From: Paraspadella gotoi
Taxonomy: Eukaryota > Chaetognatha
DNA length: 64,000 nucleotides
NCBI GenBank assembly: GCA_051294375.1
Contig: CM119267.1
Location: forward strand, 18,617,972 to 18,681,971
Direction: 5' to 3'
Position numbers and translations under genes: made by a program. Each line of letters starts with the position of its first letter. The first letter of the stretch is position 1. This document shows, piece after piece, positions 37,013-49,704 of the stretch. The notes under the pieces were generated by a model, which saw only the letters and a list, made by a program, of their open reading frames with translations, was not told where the DNA came from and did no database searches.

Positions 37013-37406
37013 AAGAGAGAGAGAGAGAAGGAGAGAGAGGAAGAGAAATAGATATCAGAAAGTGAATGTTCGCAACCAATTTCGTATGTCATGCGTCTCA
37101 AGTCTATTAGCTATAATAGGATTTTCGATTTTTAGTTTGCGCCGCGAGTACTACGCGCCGCCTAATTGTTTTTTTAAAAGAAAATCTCATATAAAACTAT
37201 GAAAATAAAAGACGTTATCCAATGCAGTACGTGGCCGGGGTGAAATACACGGAAATACACGGGATAACAAAGTCACTGGAGTCCGCAACACTCAACATTT
37301 GAATTGTCCGCTCTTGTTTTTAAAAAAATTAGGTTATCATTTACATCTTTCAGACAGACAAACAGAAATATCCAAAGGAAACCAATCCGAGTATTGAAGC
37401 AGGAGC
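35036..37406 (+). repeat. 2.4-kb duplicated segment, copy 1
   Basis: From agttatcgacaagattgtg to gaagcaggagc, this stretch recurs in direct orientation at 37,432-39,829, separated by a 25-base N run. Differences are mostly one-base insertions or deletions in runs. It contains a (GA)n array at 35,728-35,815 and another at 36,903-37,050. No gene is supported in it. Confidence 0.85.
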
Positions 37407-37431
37407 NNNNNNNNNNNNNNNNNNNNNNNNN

Positions 37432-38127
37432 AGTTATCGACAAGATTGTGTCACTAATAGTCCGTATCGACGAAAAAGAGAAGACTGGAGAGAGCTATGT
37501 CGTGAAACAAGTCGATCGAACTGTCATGTCTTATGACGATTGAGTTGAAAGACCGAGGACTTTGAAGATGTCTTTAAACCTAAAGCGAACAAGCTCTGAT
37601 ACTGCCTCACGCCGTCGTAAGACGTCGTCGATATCATCACAATCTCCATCCTGCGCTTCGTCGTCGTCGTCATCCCTATCGCCGTCGTCTATCACCCATG
37701 AAAATGGTAGGAAAAACATTTATCGCGCCTTACAAAAGTTTTTCTCTGTTATAAACGAGAGTCAGAACAGAAGCGGCGTTAGCGAGGTCGACCGTCGTCG
37801 TCATCTTCATCTTCGTCATCATCGTCGTCGACCGTTTACGGCGTCACCATTAACAATTAACCGGGATGGATGAGGATGGATGTGGACGCATATTAGTGGC
37901 ACCGACCATTGGCGACGCTTGACTTAAATAAGAAACAACGATCACCGCGTTTTTCCGACGCTATATTCTGAAAGCGCCCAATTTCTTTTCCATAACCCTA
38001 ATCCTTAATCCGTCGATTGTTTAGCAGTTGTGAGTTCAAGGTGACACGGTGACGTACACCTTTCACTGGGTCTGAGAACAAATTGTTCAAAAATGACGCT
38101 ATAATAAGAGAGAGGGAGTGGGACACA

Positions 38128-38175
<48 letters not shown>

Positions 38176-39313
38176 ATGATAGATTTATTTTCTTCTTTTT
38201 TTTCCCCGAGATATCATTGATGGTGTATAACGATGTAGACGACGACGATGATGATGAAGATGATAACGACGACCACGATGATAACGACGATCGAACACGG
38301 CCGGAAAAGGCGGTGAATAATTGAGAGGCAATGAAGGAGACAAAAAGTTCCTCGGAAAACGACGTCGGCGATGATCGTTAAAAAGATTCGCGACGACGAG
38401 AGAAAATTGACGGAAACAAAAGACGAAGAAAACAAAAGAGAAAAAGAGACGGAAAAAAAAAAGGAGGCGGAGAGGACGTTGATTACGACGAGGACGACGA
38501 TGAGAAAGGTCATTCCGATCTCGGTTAGTTGGAGCTGATTGAGTTAAATGACATTTATGATGAAAGAGAAAGAAGAGATTGAGCGATTTAAGACGTTGAG
38601 GGTCAATGAGATGCCAATTGGTCAGAGTCAATTAGACACGTCAATGAAGTTTGAATCGCGAAGAAAAAATGAGGAGATAAACGCAATGATGGTATTACCC
38701 TCATTGATAACCCGAAAGATTGTTTAGCATTGCAAATTGAGAATATTTTAGCTACGATCGCCCTGGGAAACTGACTTATGTACAACGGTTATCATAACAT
38801 TGTTAGCGGGCTGTCTTTAATAATTATTATTATTACATAGTCATATTGAATTATGTTGCTGTGCGAAAAACCTGTCAGACGCAGATAAAAGAATTGATTT
38901 CTTTTTCAAAAAACAATAATGAATTAGCTTGTTATTACTATTTAGGTTTCTGATTTTAGATTAGAAGACAAAGGCAAAAGCCAAGAGAAGAAAAAAGGCA
39001 AAGATTAAGAAAAAGTTAAAGGCAAAGACTCGGCTTATTATCAAACGGAACCAGAAAATAGGAAGAGACGAAAATAGAAAAAAAGACTAAAAGCGTGAGA
39101 GATTGAGAGAGACGCCATGGAATCTTCGACGTGCCATCTTCAGTCTCCACTTTTCAGCCTCGAACGGAAATAACGGGAAAAACCCTAAGCGGCGATCGCG
39201 AAGATGGTTTCCTGTCAAATCCCATGATTCATGGCTTTTGGACGAAGGGAAAAATTAAGGAGAGAGAGAGAGAGANNNNNNNNNNNNNNNNNNNNNNNNN
39301 TAAAAATTTAAGG

Positions 39314-39345
<32 letters not shown>

Positions 39346-39396
39346 GAGAAGGAGAGAAGAGAGAGAGAATGGAGAGAGAGAGAAGAGAAGAGAGGA

Positions 39397-39461
<65 letters not shown>

Positions 39462-39829
39462 GAGAGAGAGGAAGAGAAATAGATATCAGAAAGTGAATGT
39501 TTCGCAACCAATTTTCGTATGCAATGCGTCTCAAGTTTTAGCTAATAATGGATTTTCGATTTTTAGTTGCGCCGCGAGTACTAGCGCCGCCTATTGTTTT
39601 TTTTAAAAGAAATCTCATATAAAACTATGAAAATAAAAGACGTTATTCCAATGCAGTACGTGGCCGGGGTCGAAAATACACGGAAATACACGGGATAACA
39701 AAGTCACTGAGTCCGCAACACAACATTTGAATTTCCGCTCTTGTTTTAAAAAAATTAGGTTATCATTTACATCTTTCAGACAGACAAACAGAAATAACAA
39801 AGGAAACCAATCCGATTATTGAAGCAAGA
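37432..39829 (+). repeat. 2.4-kb duplicated segment, copy 2
   Basis: Second copy of 35,036-37,406. It holds an internal 25-base N run (39,276-39,300) inside a GA array. A 103-codon Ser-rich frame beginning at 37,562 is open here but broken by indels in copy 1, so I do not call it a gene. Confidence 0.85.
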
Positions 39830-40049
39830 GCGCTTTATCGCCGACGCCATCTCCCGGTCCGTTACGACGCGCGCCGGAATCGTGGAAGCAAGGAATCCGG
39901 CGAAATTGGAATCGAATCGGCGCCGATGTCGGCCAGAAGTCGGAGAAGATTGTCGGCCGGAATTCGAGATGTTGGTCAGAAGTAGCTCTCAATTATCCTT
40001 ACACTCACCTCGGCGACTCGCCTCTCGTTTGACAGAGATGAATGTCGTC

Positions 40050-40430
40050 GGCGTCTCGTGTTCCGTTCGCCGTTCGTTCGCGTCCGTTCGCGCGTGTCCG
40101 TTTGTCGCGTTCCGTTCGCGTCCGTTCGCGTCCGTTCGGTGTCCGTTCGCCGTCCGTTCGCGTCCCGTTCGGCGGTCCGTATCGCGTCCGTTTCGCGTCC
40201 AGTTCGCGTCCGTTCGCGTCTCTGCGCGTTCGGCGTCCGTTCGCGTCGTCGCGTTCGCGTCCTTTCGCGTCCGTTCGCGTCCGTTCGCGTCCGTTCGCGT
40301 CCGTTCGCGTCCGTCCGTCCTATCGCGGTCCGTTCTGCGTCCGTTCGCGCCGTTCGCGCCTGTCGCGTCCGTTTCGCGTCCCGTTGCCGTCGCATCCGTT
40401 CGCGTCCGTTCGGTCTGTTCGCGTCCGGTT
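40050..40430 (+). repeat. TTCGCGTCCG minisatellite, array 1
   Basis: About 35 degenerate copies of the 10-mer ttcgcgtccg, very CpG-rich. Because ten is not a multiple of three, long frames open in several phases on both strands. Confidence 0.93.
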
Positions 40431-41886
40431 CCTTTATTTTCCTAACTCACTGTTTTTAAATTCTTTTTTTTTTTTCAACTTCTAGCTCTCTTTAACAAAG
40501 ATATTTTATTGATATTACGAATTAATATCTCAGATAAGCCATTAAAAAAATGAATGAGAATGACTATCTTTACGAAAGCATCTACAGCTATAAAAATTAA
40601 GCTGCCCATGTCATTGTTTCAATTATAGAGTCAAAAGTTAATTATTCTAAATTTCAATCTTTTTTTAAAATATATGACACTGATTAAATTATTATAATAT
40701 AAAATATTATTACTATGAAAAAAAAAGATTTAGATAGCCAATCACAATTCTGATAAAAATCTTTAATTTACCCTCAGCTATTGATTTTTTGGAAATATGT
40801 CGTGTTTTTGAGTATCCTAATATAAATTAAAGCTGGGCCGCGTTCAATTTTATACTACAGTATTGCAAAGTATGTCATTCTCTTTTTAGATTTGAAAGGC
40901 TTTCAGAGATAATAATATAATATTATTTTATTTTCAAATTCTTCCGAAATTTACTGAATCGTAAGAAAAAAAATTGAATCTAAAAAAAAGTTGGAGTGGA
41001 AAATGAAACCCGATTTTACAATGCCAACTTTTCTCACTCATTTGCCAAGGCAATATCTTAATGATCAATATAAAATTTGCACAATAAATGACTTTAATAT
41101 GTTCTACTCCATTAATTTAAAACCAATGAAAATAACCACTGGTTTTGCAAATGACAGCGTCATTTCTAACGCGCTTGTAAAATTGTCACAACTGCTACTC
41201 TCTTAATTTGGTTTAATTCTCTTGATTTTTTTTGTTCTAGCATTTTCATTCATTTTAATTTTCATTGTTTTCGCGAGCAGTTGTTTTGTTTTTGCTAATA
41301 ATTTCGTATATAAAGTCATATATGTTCCTCTTTCCTCCTCTCTCTGCCCTCCACCCACCGCGCTTCCAACTGGTTCTCAACGAATTCGCCATTTGTGAGT
41401 CGCAATCGTCGTGACTCGTTCCTCACCTTTTCCCCATCAATCGTCGATTTGAAGTGAAGGGGGAAATTTCCTTTTTTTCTCCCGCTCAAAAGTGATTTTG
41501 GATCCTAATGAAGATGGTCGTCTGTCTTGGTCGAGAGAAAAAAGGAAGGATGGTCCGATGATGGGAACAAGAATAGGAAAATAATTAGGAGAAAAAAGAA
41601 GATGATAATTAGAAGTGGGTTAATAGAAAATAATGAAAAAAAGGAGGACGGCGGGAATATGGAGGTCAAAGAACAAAGACAAAAGACGAGGCAGCGGGCA
41701 AGAAAAATGGAGATCGGGCACGCAGGGTTAAGGGAGGTAGGGCGGATGGGGAGAAGAGGATATTGGGATTGGAACAATGGACATGAGACAACGGAAAAAG
41801 AACACATCGGGCCAAGGCGAAACAAGAGACGATGCGATGAAAGGAGTTGGTGCGATGGAGAAGAGAGAGGGAAAGCGAGGAAGAAG

Positions 41887-41959
<73 letters not shown>

Positions 41960-42159
41960 AACCGGAACCAGTGTGTGAATGACATGACAAACAACAACGA
42001 CGATGACAGTGAAGACTGATCCCTACTCTCGTTTTCCCTTTTTTTTTCTCAATAACATCGTTTGCCGGATACACCTCGGCAGAGGGCAGGGGGCGCGGAT
42101 GCGTGGAAGTGGAAGAGAAATGAGGATGTGGAAAAATAAAATCGGAGAAAGCGGACAAT

Positions 42160-44202
42160 ACAAAGACCTTCAAAAAACCCTACCGAATTAGACGAGGACG
42201 CGGGGGGGGGAGCTAGAGACGGTGAAGCGGGGGCGCCAAGCGGGCACGGGCGGGCGGCGGGGGGGGGGTGGGAAACATCCTGGTTGGAAAAACTATAATA
42301 ATAAACAAAAAAATATGTGTAACCAGATGGGCCCCTTCTACCGTCTCGAATTGGGCAGAACGTGCGCCCAACGAACAAAGAAGGACAAGAGCCACGAAAC
42401 AGAGACCCCGTTTTTCCGCCACTCTCCTACCTGGTCAGCCTCTGCTGCCCGGAATACATCGTGTCATCTGGACACTCCGCCGTCCTCCGCGCTCCCGTCC
42501 CCTGACTTTCGCATGGGCCGATCATATCCTCCGCGCCGTCTGCTGAGAATTTTTCCTGCCTGCGGCTACAGGAACAGGGACGCAACAACGCACTCCACAA
42601 GTCAATCACCCTGGGTTATCACGCCTTACCACCGTGCAGTTCCGTCTCTTTAATCATTATATGAAACTCTTCGCTCAACCAGCGCGATTTATCTCTTCTG
42701 CTCTTGCATTATCGCAATCCGCCTAATCGGATTTTAGAGGCTGCAGCAAACACGGCGACTCTGCATTATTAAACTTGATTGCTCGCTATCAGCCATCTAA
42801 GCATTGCTCATCGTTTCGACTCTTCCCTCTCACTCTCTTCCGCCGCTTGCTCCTCTCTCTCTCTCTCTCCTCTCTCTACTCCTCCTCTCTCTCTCTCTCT
42901 CTCCAGCTTGCGAACGATCAGCGTCGCGATGGTCAAATAGAGGGATTACGCAAAGGCGGGGTTTACTCTTCACCCTCGTTTTCTTCGTTGCCGTTTTCTT
43001 CAATCAATGTTTCATTTCTCTCCATTTCCTCCCATTTTTTTCTCCGATTTTCATTCCTTATTTCTCACTTTCCTCTCTCTTTCATGAAGACTTCTCGTCT
43101 TTTTGTTCTCCCCCCTTTTTTTCCACCCCCGTCAACCCCCTCATTCTGTTCTCTATTTTAATCTCTCCGACACTATATCAAACTTCTGTCTCCTTCTTAA
43201 CTTATCTTTTCCCTCCCCGATTTTTATGGACCCACCTATAGTTCCTTTCATTAATTCCGCACATCTCTTCTTTCGACGAAGGCTGACCCCCTTCCTTTTC
43301 TTTCTCCGGGTCACCTCCTCGCCATCCTTCCTCCACCCATTCCCCCAGCATTCTCCCCACCTCGCCATCTTCTTATCGTCTTTTCTTTTCCCTGTTTTTT
43401 CACTCAAACTTCCTTTCCTCCTTGACTTTCTCTCTTTTTTCTTACCAAAACTCATCAATCTATCAAATAACTTCTTCATTTCCTCTCCTTATTTTTCACC
43501 CCAGCTCGCCGAGGGTTCCACATCATAGGCGACACGTCCCCCAGCAAGTGCAGGCGGTATTCCTGGCTACTCTCGACGAGCCCATTCTGTGGTTACCGGG
43601 CACTTATTCTCAGCTTGTTCGCCGATTTGATAGGCCGTGACGGCATGGCGCCTCTCACAAAAGTACACGAAAATGGCTAGGTCGGTCGCACTTTCTGGCT
43701 TCTGCACTATACCGCTCGCTCGTCGTCTGTCCGTTCGTTCTTCACACTTCTTTCTTCTTCTTTGCATCTCCTAATTCTGGCTTCAGTTTCGATTCAGTAA
43801 CGTCGTCGTTATTCTTCTGCGTCGCGAAGCTCAACTGAAGCATCGTCGAACAGCGCAGAGCTAATTCAACTTCGCTCGTTGGTCGTCGAAATTAATGAGT
43901 CGGGCTTTTCAAAGGTTCGGGCTCTTGGAGTCGAGTCGAGGTTCGTCCATTTTTTTAAGTTGCTTTACGGACTTTCGTCTTCCCTTTGTGCATATTTTCA
44001 TGGTAGGTTTGGTTAGTGTACGTGTTCATCCATTGTATTTCAGGGCGTCAAATAAAATGTACAAATCATTACTCTCGGTAGGATTTTTTAAGATCTCACA
44101 GTTACAAAAAATTTGTTGCCTTTCTCTCTCCTCAGTGTGGACTCATCGCACGCATTCTTCCTCTCTCTTCCCTCCTCTCTCTCCTCTCTTCCTCATTCTC
44201 TT

Positions 44203-44205
<3 letters not shown>
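42160..44205 (+). repeat. Exact 2.05-kb duplicate, copy 1
   Basis: Appears identical to 46,936-48,981 at a constant offset of 4,776 bases, whereas both flanks differ by many indels. Confidence 0.88.
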
Positions 44206-44240
<35 letters not shown>

Positions 44241-44804
44241 GATATCAGAAAGTGAATGTTTCGCAACCAATTTTCGAATGCAATGCGTCTCAAGTTTTAG
44301 CTAATAATGGATTTTCGATTTTTAGTTGCGCCGCGAGTACTAGCGCCGCCTATTGTTTTTTTAAAAGAAATCTCATATAAACTATGAAAAATAAAAGACG
44401 TTATTCCAATGCAGTACGTGGCCGGGGTCGAAAATACACGGAAATACACGGGATAACAAAGTCACTGAGTCGCAACACAACATTTGAATTTCCGCTCTTG
44501 TTTTAAAAAAATTAGGTTATCATTTACATCTTTCAGACAGACAAACAGAAATAACAAAGGAAACCAATCCGATTATTGAAGCAAGAGCGCTTTATCGCGA
44601 CGCCATCTCCCGGTCCGTACGACGCGCGCCGGAATCGTGGAAGCAAGAATCCGGCGAAATTGGAATCGAATCGCGCCGATGTCGGCCAGAAGTCGGAGAA
44701 GATGTCGGCCGGAATTCGAGATGTTGGTCAGAAGTAGCTCTCAATTATCCTTACCCTCACCTCGGCGACTCGCCTCTGCGTTTGACAGAGATGAATGTCG
44801 TCGG

Positions 44805-45225
44805 CGTCTCGTGTCCGTTCGCGTCCGTTCGCGTCCGTTCGCGTCCGTTCGCNNNNNNNNNNNNNNNNNNNNNNNNNGCCGTTCCGTTTTCGCGTTCCGT
44901 TCGCGTCCGTTCGCGTCCGTTCCGGTGTCGTTCGCCGTCGCGTTCGCGTCCCGTTCGGCGGTCCTATCGCGTCCGTTTCGCGTCCATTCGCGTCCGCTTC
45001 GCGTCCTGCTTCGGCGTCCGTTCGCGTCCGTCGCGTTCGCGTCCTTGTTCGCGTCCGTTTCGCGTCCGTTCGCGTCCGTTTTCGCGTCCGTTCGCGTCCG
45101 TCCGTCCGTCGCGGTCCGTTCTGCGTCCGTTCGCGTTCCGTTCGCGCTCCTGTTCGCGTCCGTTTCGCGTCCCGTTCGCCGTCGCTTCCGTTCGCGTCCG
45201 TTCGCGTCGTTCGCGTCCGGTTCGC
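44805..45225 (+). repeat. TTCGCGTCCG minisatellite, array 2
   Basis: Second array of the same 10-mer with a 25-base N run at 44,853-44,877. A weakly related CpG-rich remnant occurs at about 51,060-51,200. Confidence 0.93.
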
Positions 45226-46667
45226 TTTATTTTCCAACTCACTGTTTTTAAATCTTTTTTTTTTTTCAACTTCTAGCTCTCTTTTAAACAAAGATATTTT
45301 ATTATGATATTAACGAATATAATATCCTCAGAAAGCCCTTAAAAAAATGAATGAGAATGATATACTTACGAAAGCTCTAATATAAAAATTAAGCTGCCCA
45401 GTCTTGTTTCAATTATGAGAGTCAAAAGTTAATTATCTAAAATTTCAATTTTTTTTTTAAAATATATGACACTGATTAAATTTATTATAATATAAAATAT
45501 TATTACTGAAAAAAAAGAGATTTAAGATAGGCCAATCACAATTTGATAAAAATCTTAAATTTACCCTCCAGCTATTGATTTTTGGAAATATGTCTGTTTT
45601 TGAGTATCCTAATTAAATTAAAGCTGGGCCGGTTCAATTTTATACTACAGTATTTGCAAGTATGTCATTCTCTTTTAGATTTGAAAGGGCTTTCAGAAGA
45701 TAATAATATTAATATTATTTTATTTTCAAATTTCTTCCGAAAATTTACTGAACGTAAGAAAAAAAATTGAATCTAAAAAAAGTGAGTTGGAAAATGAAAC
45801 CCGATTTTACAAGCCAACTTTCTCACTCATTGCCAAGGCATATCTTAACTGATCAATATAAAATTTGCACACATAAATGACTTTAATATGTTCTACTCCA
45901 TTAATTTAAAAACCAATGAAATAACCACTGGTTTGCAAATGACAGCGTATTTCTAACCGCGCTTGTAAAATTGTCACAATGTACTCTCTTAATTTTGGTT
46001 TAATTCTCTGATTTTTTTTGTTTTAGCATTTTCATTCATTTTAATTTTCATTGTTTTCGCGAGCAGTTGTTTTGTTTTTTGCTATAATTTCGTATATAAA
46101 CGTCATATATGTTCCTCTTTCCTCCTCTCTTGCCCTCCCCCACCCGCTTCCAACTGGTTCCAACGAATTCGCCATTTGTGAGTCGCAATCGTCGTGACTC
46201 GTTCCTCACCTTTTCCCCATCAATCGTCGATTTGAAGTGAAGGGAAATTTCCTTTTTTTTCCCGCTCAAAATGTGATTTTGGATCTATGAAGATGGTCGG
46301 TCTGTCTTGGTCGAGAGAAAAAAAGGAAGGATGGTCCGATGATGGAACAAAGAATAGGAAAATAATTAGGAGGGAAAAAAGAAGATGATAATGTAAGGGT
46401 AATGAAAATAATGAAAAAAAGGAGGACGGCGGGAATATGGAGGTCAAAGAACAAAGACAAAGAACGAGGCAGCGGGCAAGAAAAATGGAGATCGGGCACA
46501 GGGTTAAGGGAGGTAGGGCGGATGGGGAGAAGAGGATATTGGGATTGGAACAATGGACATGAGACAACGGGAAAAAGAACACATCGGGCCAAGGCGAAAC
46601 AAGAGACGATGCGATGAAAGGAGTTGGTGCGATGAGAGAAGAGAGAGGAGAAAGCGAAGGAAGAGAG

Positions 46668-46741
<74 letters not shown>

Positions 46742-46935
46742 AACCGGAACCCAGTGGTGATGACATGACAAACAACAACGACGATGACAGTGAAGACTTG
46801 ATCCCTACTCTCGTTTTCCCTTTTTTTTTCTCAATAACATCGTTTGCCGGATAACCTCGGCAGAGGGCAGGGGCGCGGATGCGTGGAAGTGGAAGAGAAA
46901 TGAGGGATGTGGAAAAATAAATCGGAGAAGCGGAA

Positions 46936-48981
46936 ACAAAGACCTTCAAAAAACCCTACCGAATTAGACGAGGACGCGGGGGGGGGAGCTAGAGACGGTG
47001 AAGCGGGGGCGCCAAGCGGGCACGGGCGGGCGGCGGGGGGGGGGTGGGAAACATCCTGGTTGGAAAAACTATAATAATAAACAAAAAAATATGTGTAACC
47101 AGATGGGCCCCTTCTACCGTCTCGAATTGGGCAGAACGTGCGCCCAACGAACAAAGAAGGACAAGAGCCACGAAACAGAGACCCCGTTTTTCCGCCACTC
47201 TCCTACCTGGTCAGCCTCTGCTGCCCGGAATACATCGTGTCATCTGGACACTCCGCCGTCCTCCGCGCTCCCGTCCCCTGACTTTCGCATGGGCCGATCA
47301 TATCCTCCGCGCCGTCTGCTGAGAATTTTTCCTGCCTGCGGCTACAGGAACAGGGACGCAACAACGCACTCCACAAGTCAATCACCCTGGGTTATCACGC
47401 CTTACCACCGTGCAGTTCCGTCTCTTTAATCATTATATGAAACTCTTCGCTCAACCAGCGCGATTTATCTCTTCTGCTCTTGCATTATCGCAATCCGCCT
47501 AATCGGATTTTAGAGGCTGCAGCAAACACGGCGACTCTGCATTATTAAACTTGATTGCTCGCTATCAGCCATCTAAGCATTGCTCATCGTTTCGACTCTT
47601 CCCTCTCACTCTCTTCCGCCGCTTGCTCCTCTCTCTCTCTCTCTCCTCTCTCTACTCCTCCTCTCTCTCTCTCTCTCTCCAGCTTGCGAACGATCAGCGT
47701 CGCGATGGTCAAATAGAGGGATTACGCAAAGGCGGGGTTTACTCTTCACCCTCGTTTTCTTCGTTGCCGTTTTCTTCAATCAATGTTTCATTTCTCTCCA
47801 TTTCCTCCCATTTTTTTCTCCGATTTTCATTCCTTATTTCTCACTTTCCTCTCTCTTTCATGAAGACTTCTCGTCTTTTTGTTCTCCCCCCTTTTTTTCC
47901 ACCCCCGTCAACCCCCTCATTCTGTTCTCTATTTTAATCTCTCCGACACTATATCAAACTTCTGTCTCCTTCTTAACTTATCTTTTCCCTCCCCGATTTT
48001 TATGGACCCACCTATAGTTCCTTTCATTAATTCCGCACATCTCTTCTTTCGACGAAGGCTGACCCCCTTCCTTTTCTTTCTCCGGGTCACCTCCTCGCCA
48101 TCCTTCCTCCACCCATTCCCCCAGCATTCTCCCCACCTCGCCATCTTCTTATCGTCTTTTCTTTTCCCTGTTTTTTCACTCAAACTTCCTTTCCTCCTTG
48201 ACTTTCTCTCTTTTTTCTTACCAAAACTCATCAATCTATCAAATAACTTCTTCATTTCCTCTCCTTATTTTTCACCCCAGCTCGCCGAGGGTTCCACATC
48301 ATAGGCGACACGTCCCCCAGCAAGTGCAGGCGGTATTCCTGGCTACTCTCGACGAGCCCATTCTGTGGTTACCGGGCACTTATTCTCAGCTTGTTCGCCG
48401 ATTTGATAGGCCGTGACGGCATGGCGCCTCTCACAAAAGTACACGAAAATGGCTAGGTCGGTCGCACTTTCTGGCTTCTGCACTATACCGCTCGCTCGTC
48501 GTCTGTCCGTTCGTTCTTCACACTTCTTTCTTCTTCTTTGCATCTCCTAATTCTGGCTTCAGTTTCGATTCAGTAACGTCGTCGTTATTCTTCTGCGTCG
48601 CGAAGCTCAACTGAAGCATCGTCGAACAGCGCAGAGCTAATTCAACTTCGCTCGTTGGTCGTCGAAATTAATGAGTCGGGCTTTTCAAAGGTTCGGGCTC
48701 TTGGAGTCGAGTCGAGGTTCGTCCATTTTTTTAAGTTGCTTTACGGACTTTCGTCTTCCCTTTGTGCATATTTTCATGGTAGGTTTGGTTAGTGTACGTG
48801 TTCATCCATTGTATTTCAGGGCGTCAAATAAAATGTACAAATCATTACTCTCGGTAGGATTTTTTAAGATCTCACAGTTACAAAAAATTTGTTGCCTTTC
48901 TCTCTCCTCAGTGTGGACTCATCGCACGCATTCTTCCTCTCTCTTCCCTCCTCTCTCTCCTCTCTTCCTCATTCTCTTCTC
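46936..48981 (+). repeat. Exact 2.05-kb duplicate, copy 2
   Basis: Counterpart of 42,160-44,205. At its end copy 1 continues into a GA array while this copy continues into unrelated sequence. Confidence 0.88.
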
Positions 48982-49169
48982 CCGTTTCGCCACGTTATTT
49001 TTCATTGTGTCTTATCTCGTTTACTAATTTCATATTTTTAACTTAGTTTTGCTGTCATTTTCTACATTTATTTTCTATCTTTTTCGTTTTTTTATTTTAT
49101 TTTATTTTTTTTCCTATTCTTTATTTTTGGTGAGTTTGTCTCGTTTTTCTCTTCAGATTTCTTTTACAT

Positions 49170-49335
49170 GGTGACAATTTTACAAGCGCCGGTAGAAATA
49201 CGCTGTCATTTGCAAACCAGTGGTTATTTCATTGATTTTAAAAATTAGTTAAGTAGAACATATTAAAGTCATTTATGTGTTCAAATTTTATATTGATCAG
49301 TTAAGATATTCCTTGGCAATGAGTGGAGAAAGTTG
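49170..49335 (-). repeat. Inverted fragment of the 4.8-kb unit
   Basis: Reverse complement of about 45,800-45,985, followed immediately by direct-orientation sequence matching 45,230-45,340, i.e. an inversion junction at about 49,347. Confidence 0.8.
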
Positions 49336-49479
49336 GCTTGTAAAATCGGGTTTTATTTTCCAACTCACTGTTTTTAAATTCTTTTTTTTTTCAACTTCTA
49401 GCTCTCTTTTAAACAAAGTATTTATTATGATATTAACGATATTAATATCCTCAGAAAGCCCTTAAAAAAATGAAGAGAN

Positions 49480-49704
49480 NNNNNNNNNNNNNNNNNNNNN
49501 NNNNNNNNNNNNNNNNNNNNNNNNNNNNNNNNNNNNNNNNNNNNNNNNNNNNNNNNNNNNNNNNNNNNNNNNNNNNNNNNNNNNNNNNNNNNNNNNNNNN
49601 NNNNNNNNNNNNNNNNNNNNNNNNNNNNNNNNNNNNNNNNNNNNNNNNNNNNNNNNNNNNNNNNNNNNNNNNNNNNNNNNNNNNNNNNNNNNNNNNNNNN
49701 NNNN
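49480..49704. other. Assembly gap (225 N)
   Basis: Run of N within a partial third copy of the repeat unit. Another 25-base N run is at 50,088-50,112. Confidence 0.95.

Larger units (their letters stand above)
39480..44235 (+). repeat. 4.8-kb repeat unit, copy 1
   Basis: Runs from atagatatcagaaagtgaatg to the same motif at 44,235. Contents in order: a CpG minisatellite, an AT-rich kilobase, a GA array (41,890-41,960) and a 2.05-kb pyrimidine-rich core (42,160-44,205). The next copy follows directly. Several short frames in the core have plausible splice signals on both strands, but none forms a consistent gene. Confidence 0.8.
44236..48981 (+). repeat. 4.8-kb repeat unit, copy 2
   Basis: Same order of parts as copy 1, including the minisatellite at 44,805-45,225 (interrupted by 25 N) and the exact core at 46,936-48,981. 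The AT-rich part differs from copy 1 chiefly by one-base indels. Confidence 0.8.

Noticed and set aside
37562-37873. Ser-rich 103-codon frame in the duplicated region
   Set aside because: The other copy of the same sequence (35,170-35,470) is frame-broken by indels, and Ser/Arg runs come from CGT/CAT triplets; no splice support.
39819-40485. Overlapping 130-210 codon frames with SRPFASVRVR or RERTRTDANG periodicity
   Set aside because: Artefact of the 10-bp TTCGCGTCCG minisatellite, open in several frames on both strands; the same occurs at 44,637-45,307.
41505-42173. 222-codon minus-strand frame dominated by Ser, Leu and Phe
   Set aside because: Pyrimidine-rich low-complexity sequence around a GA array; the frame changes between repeat copies.
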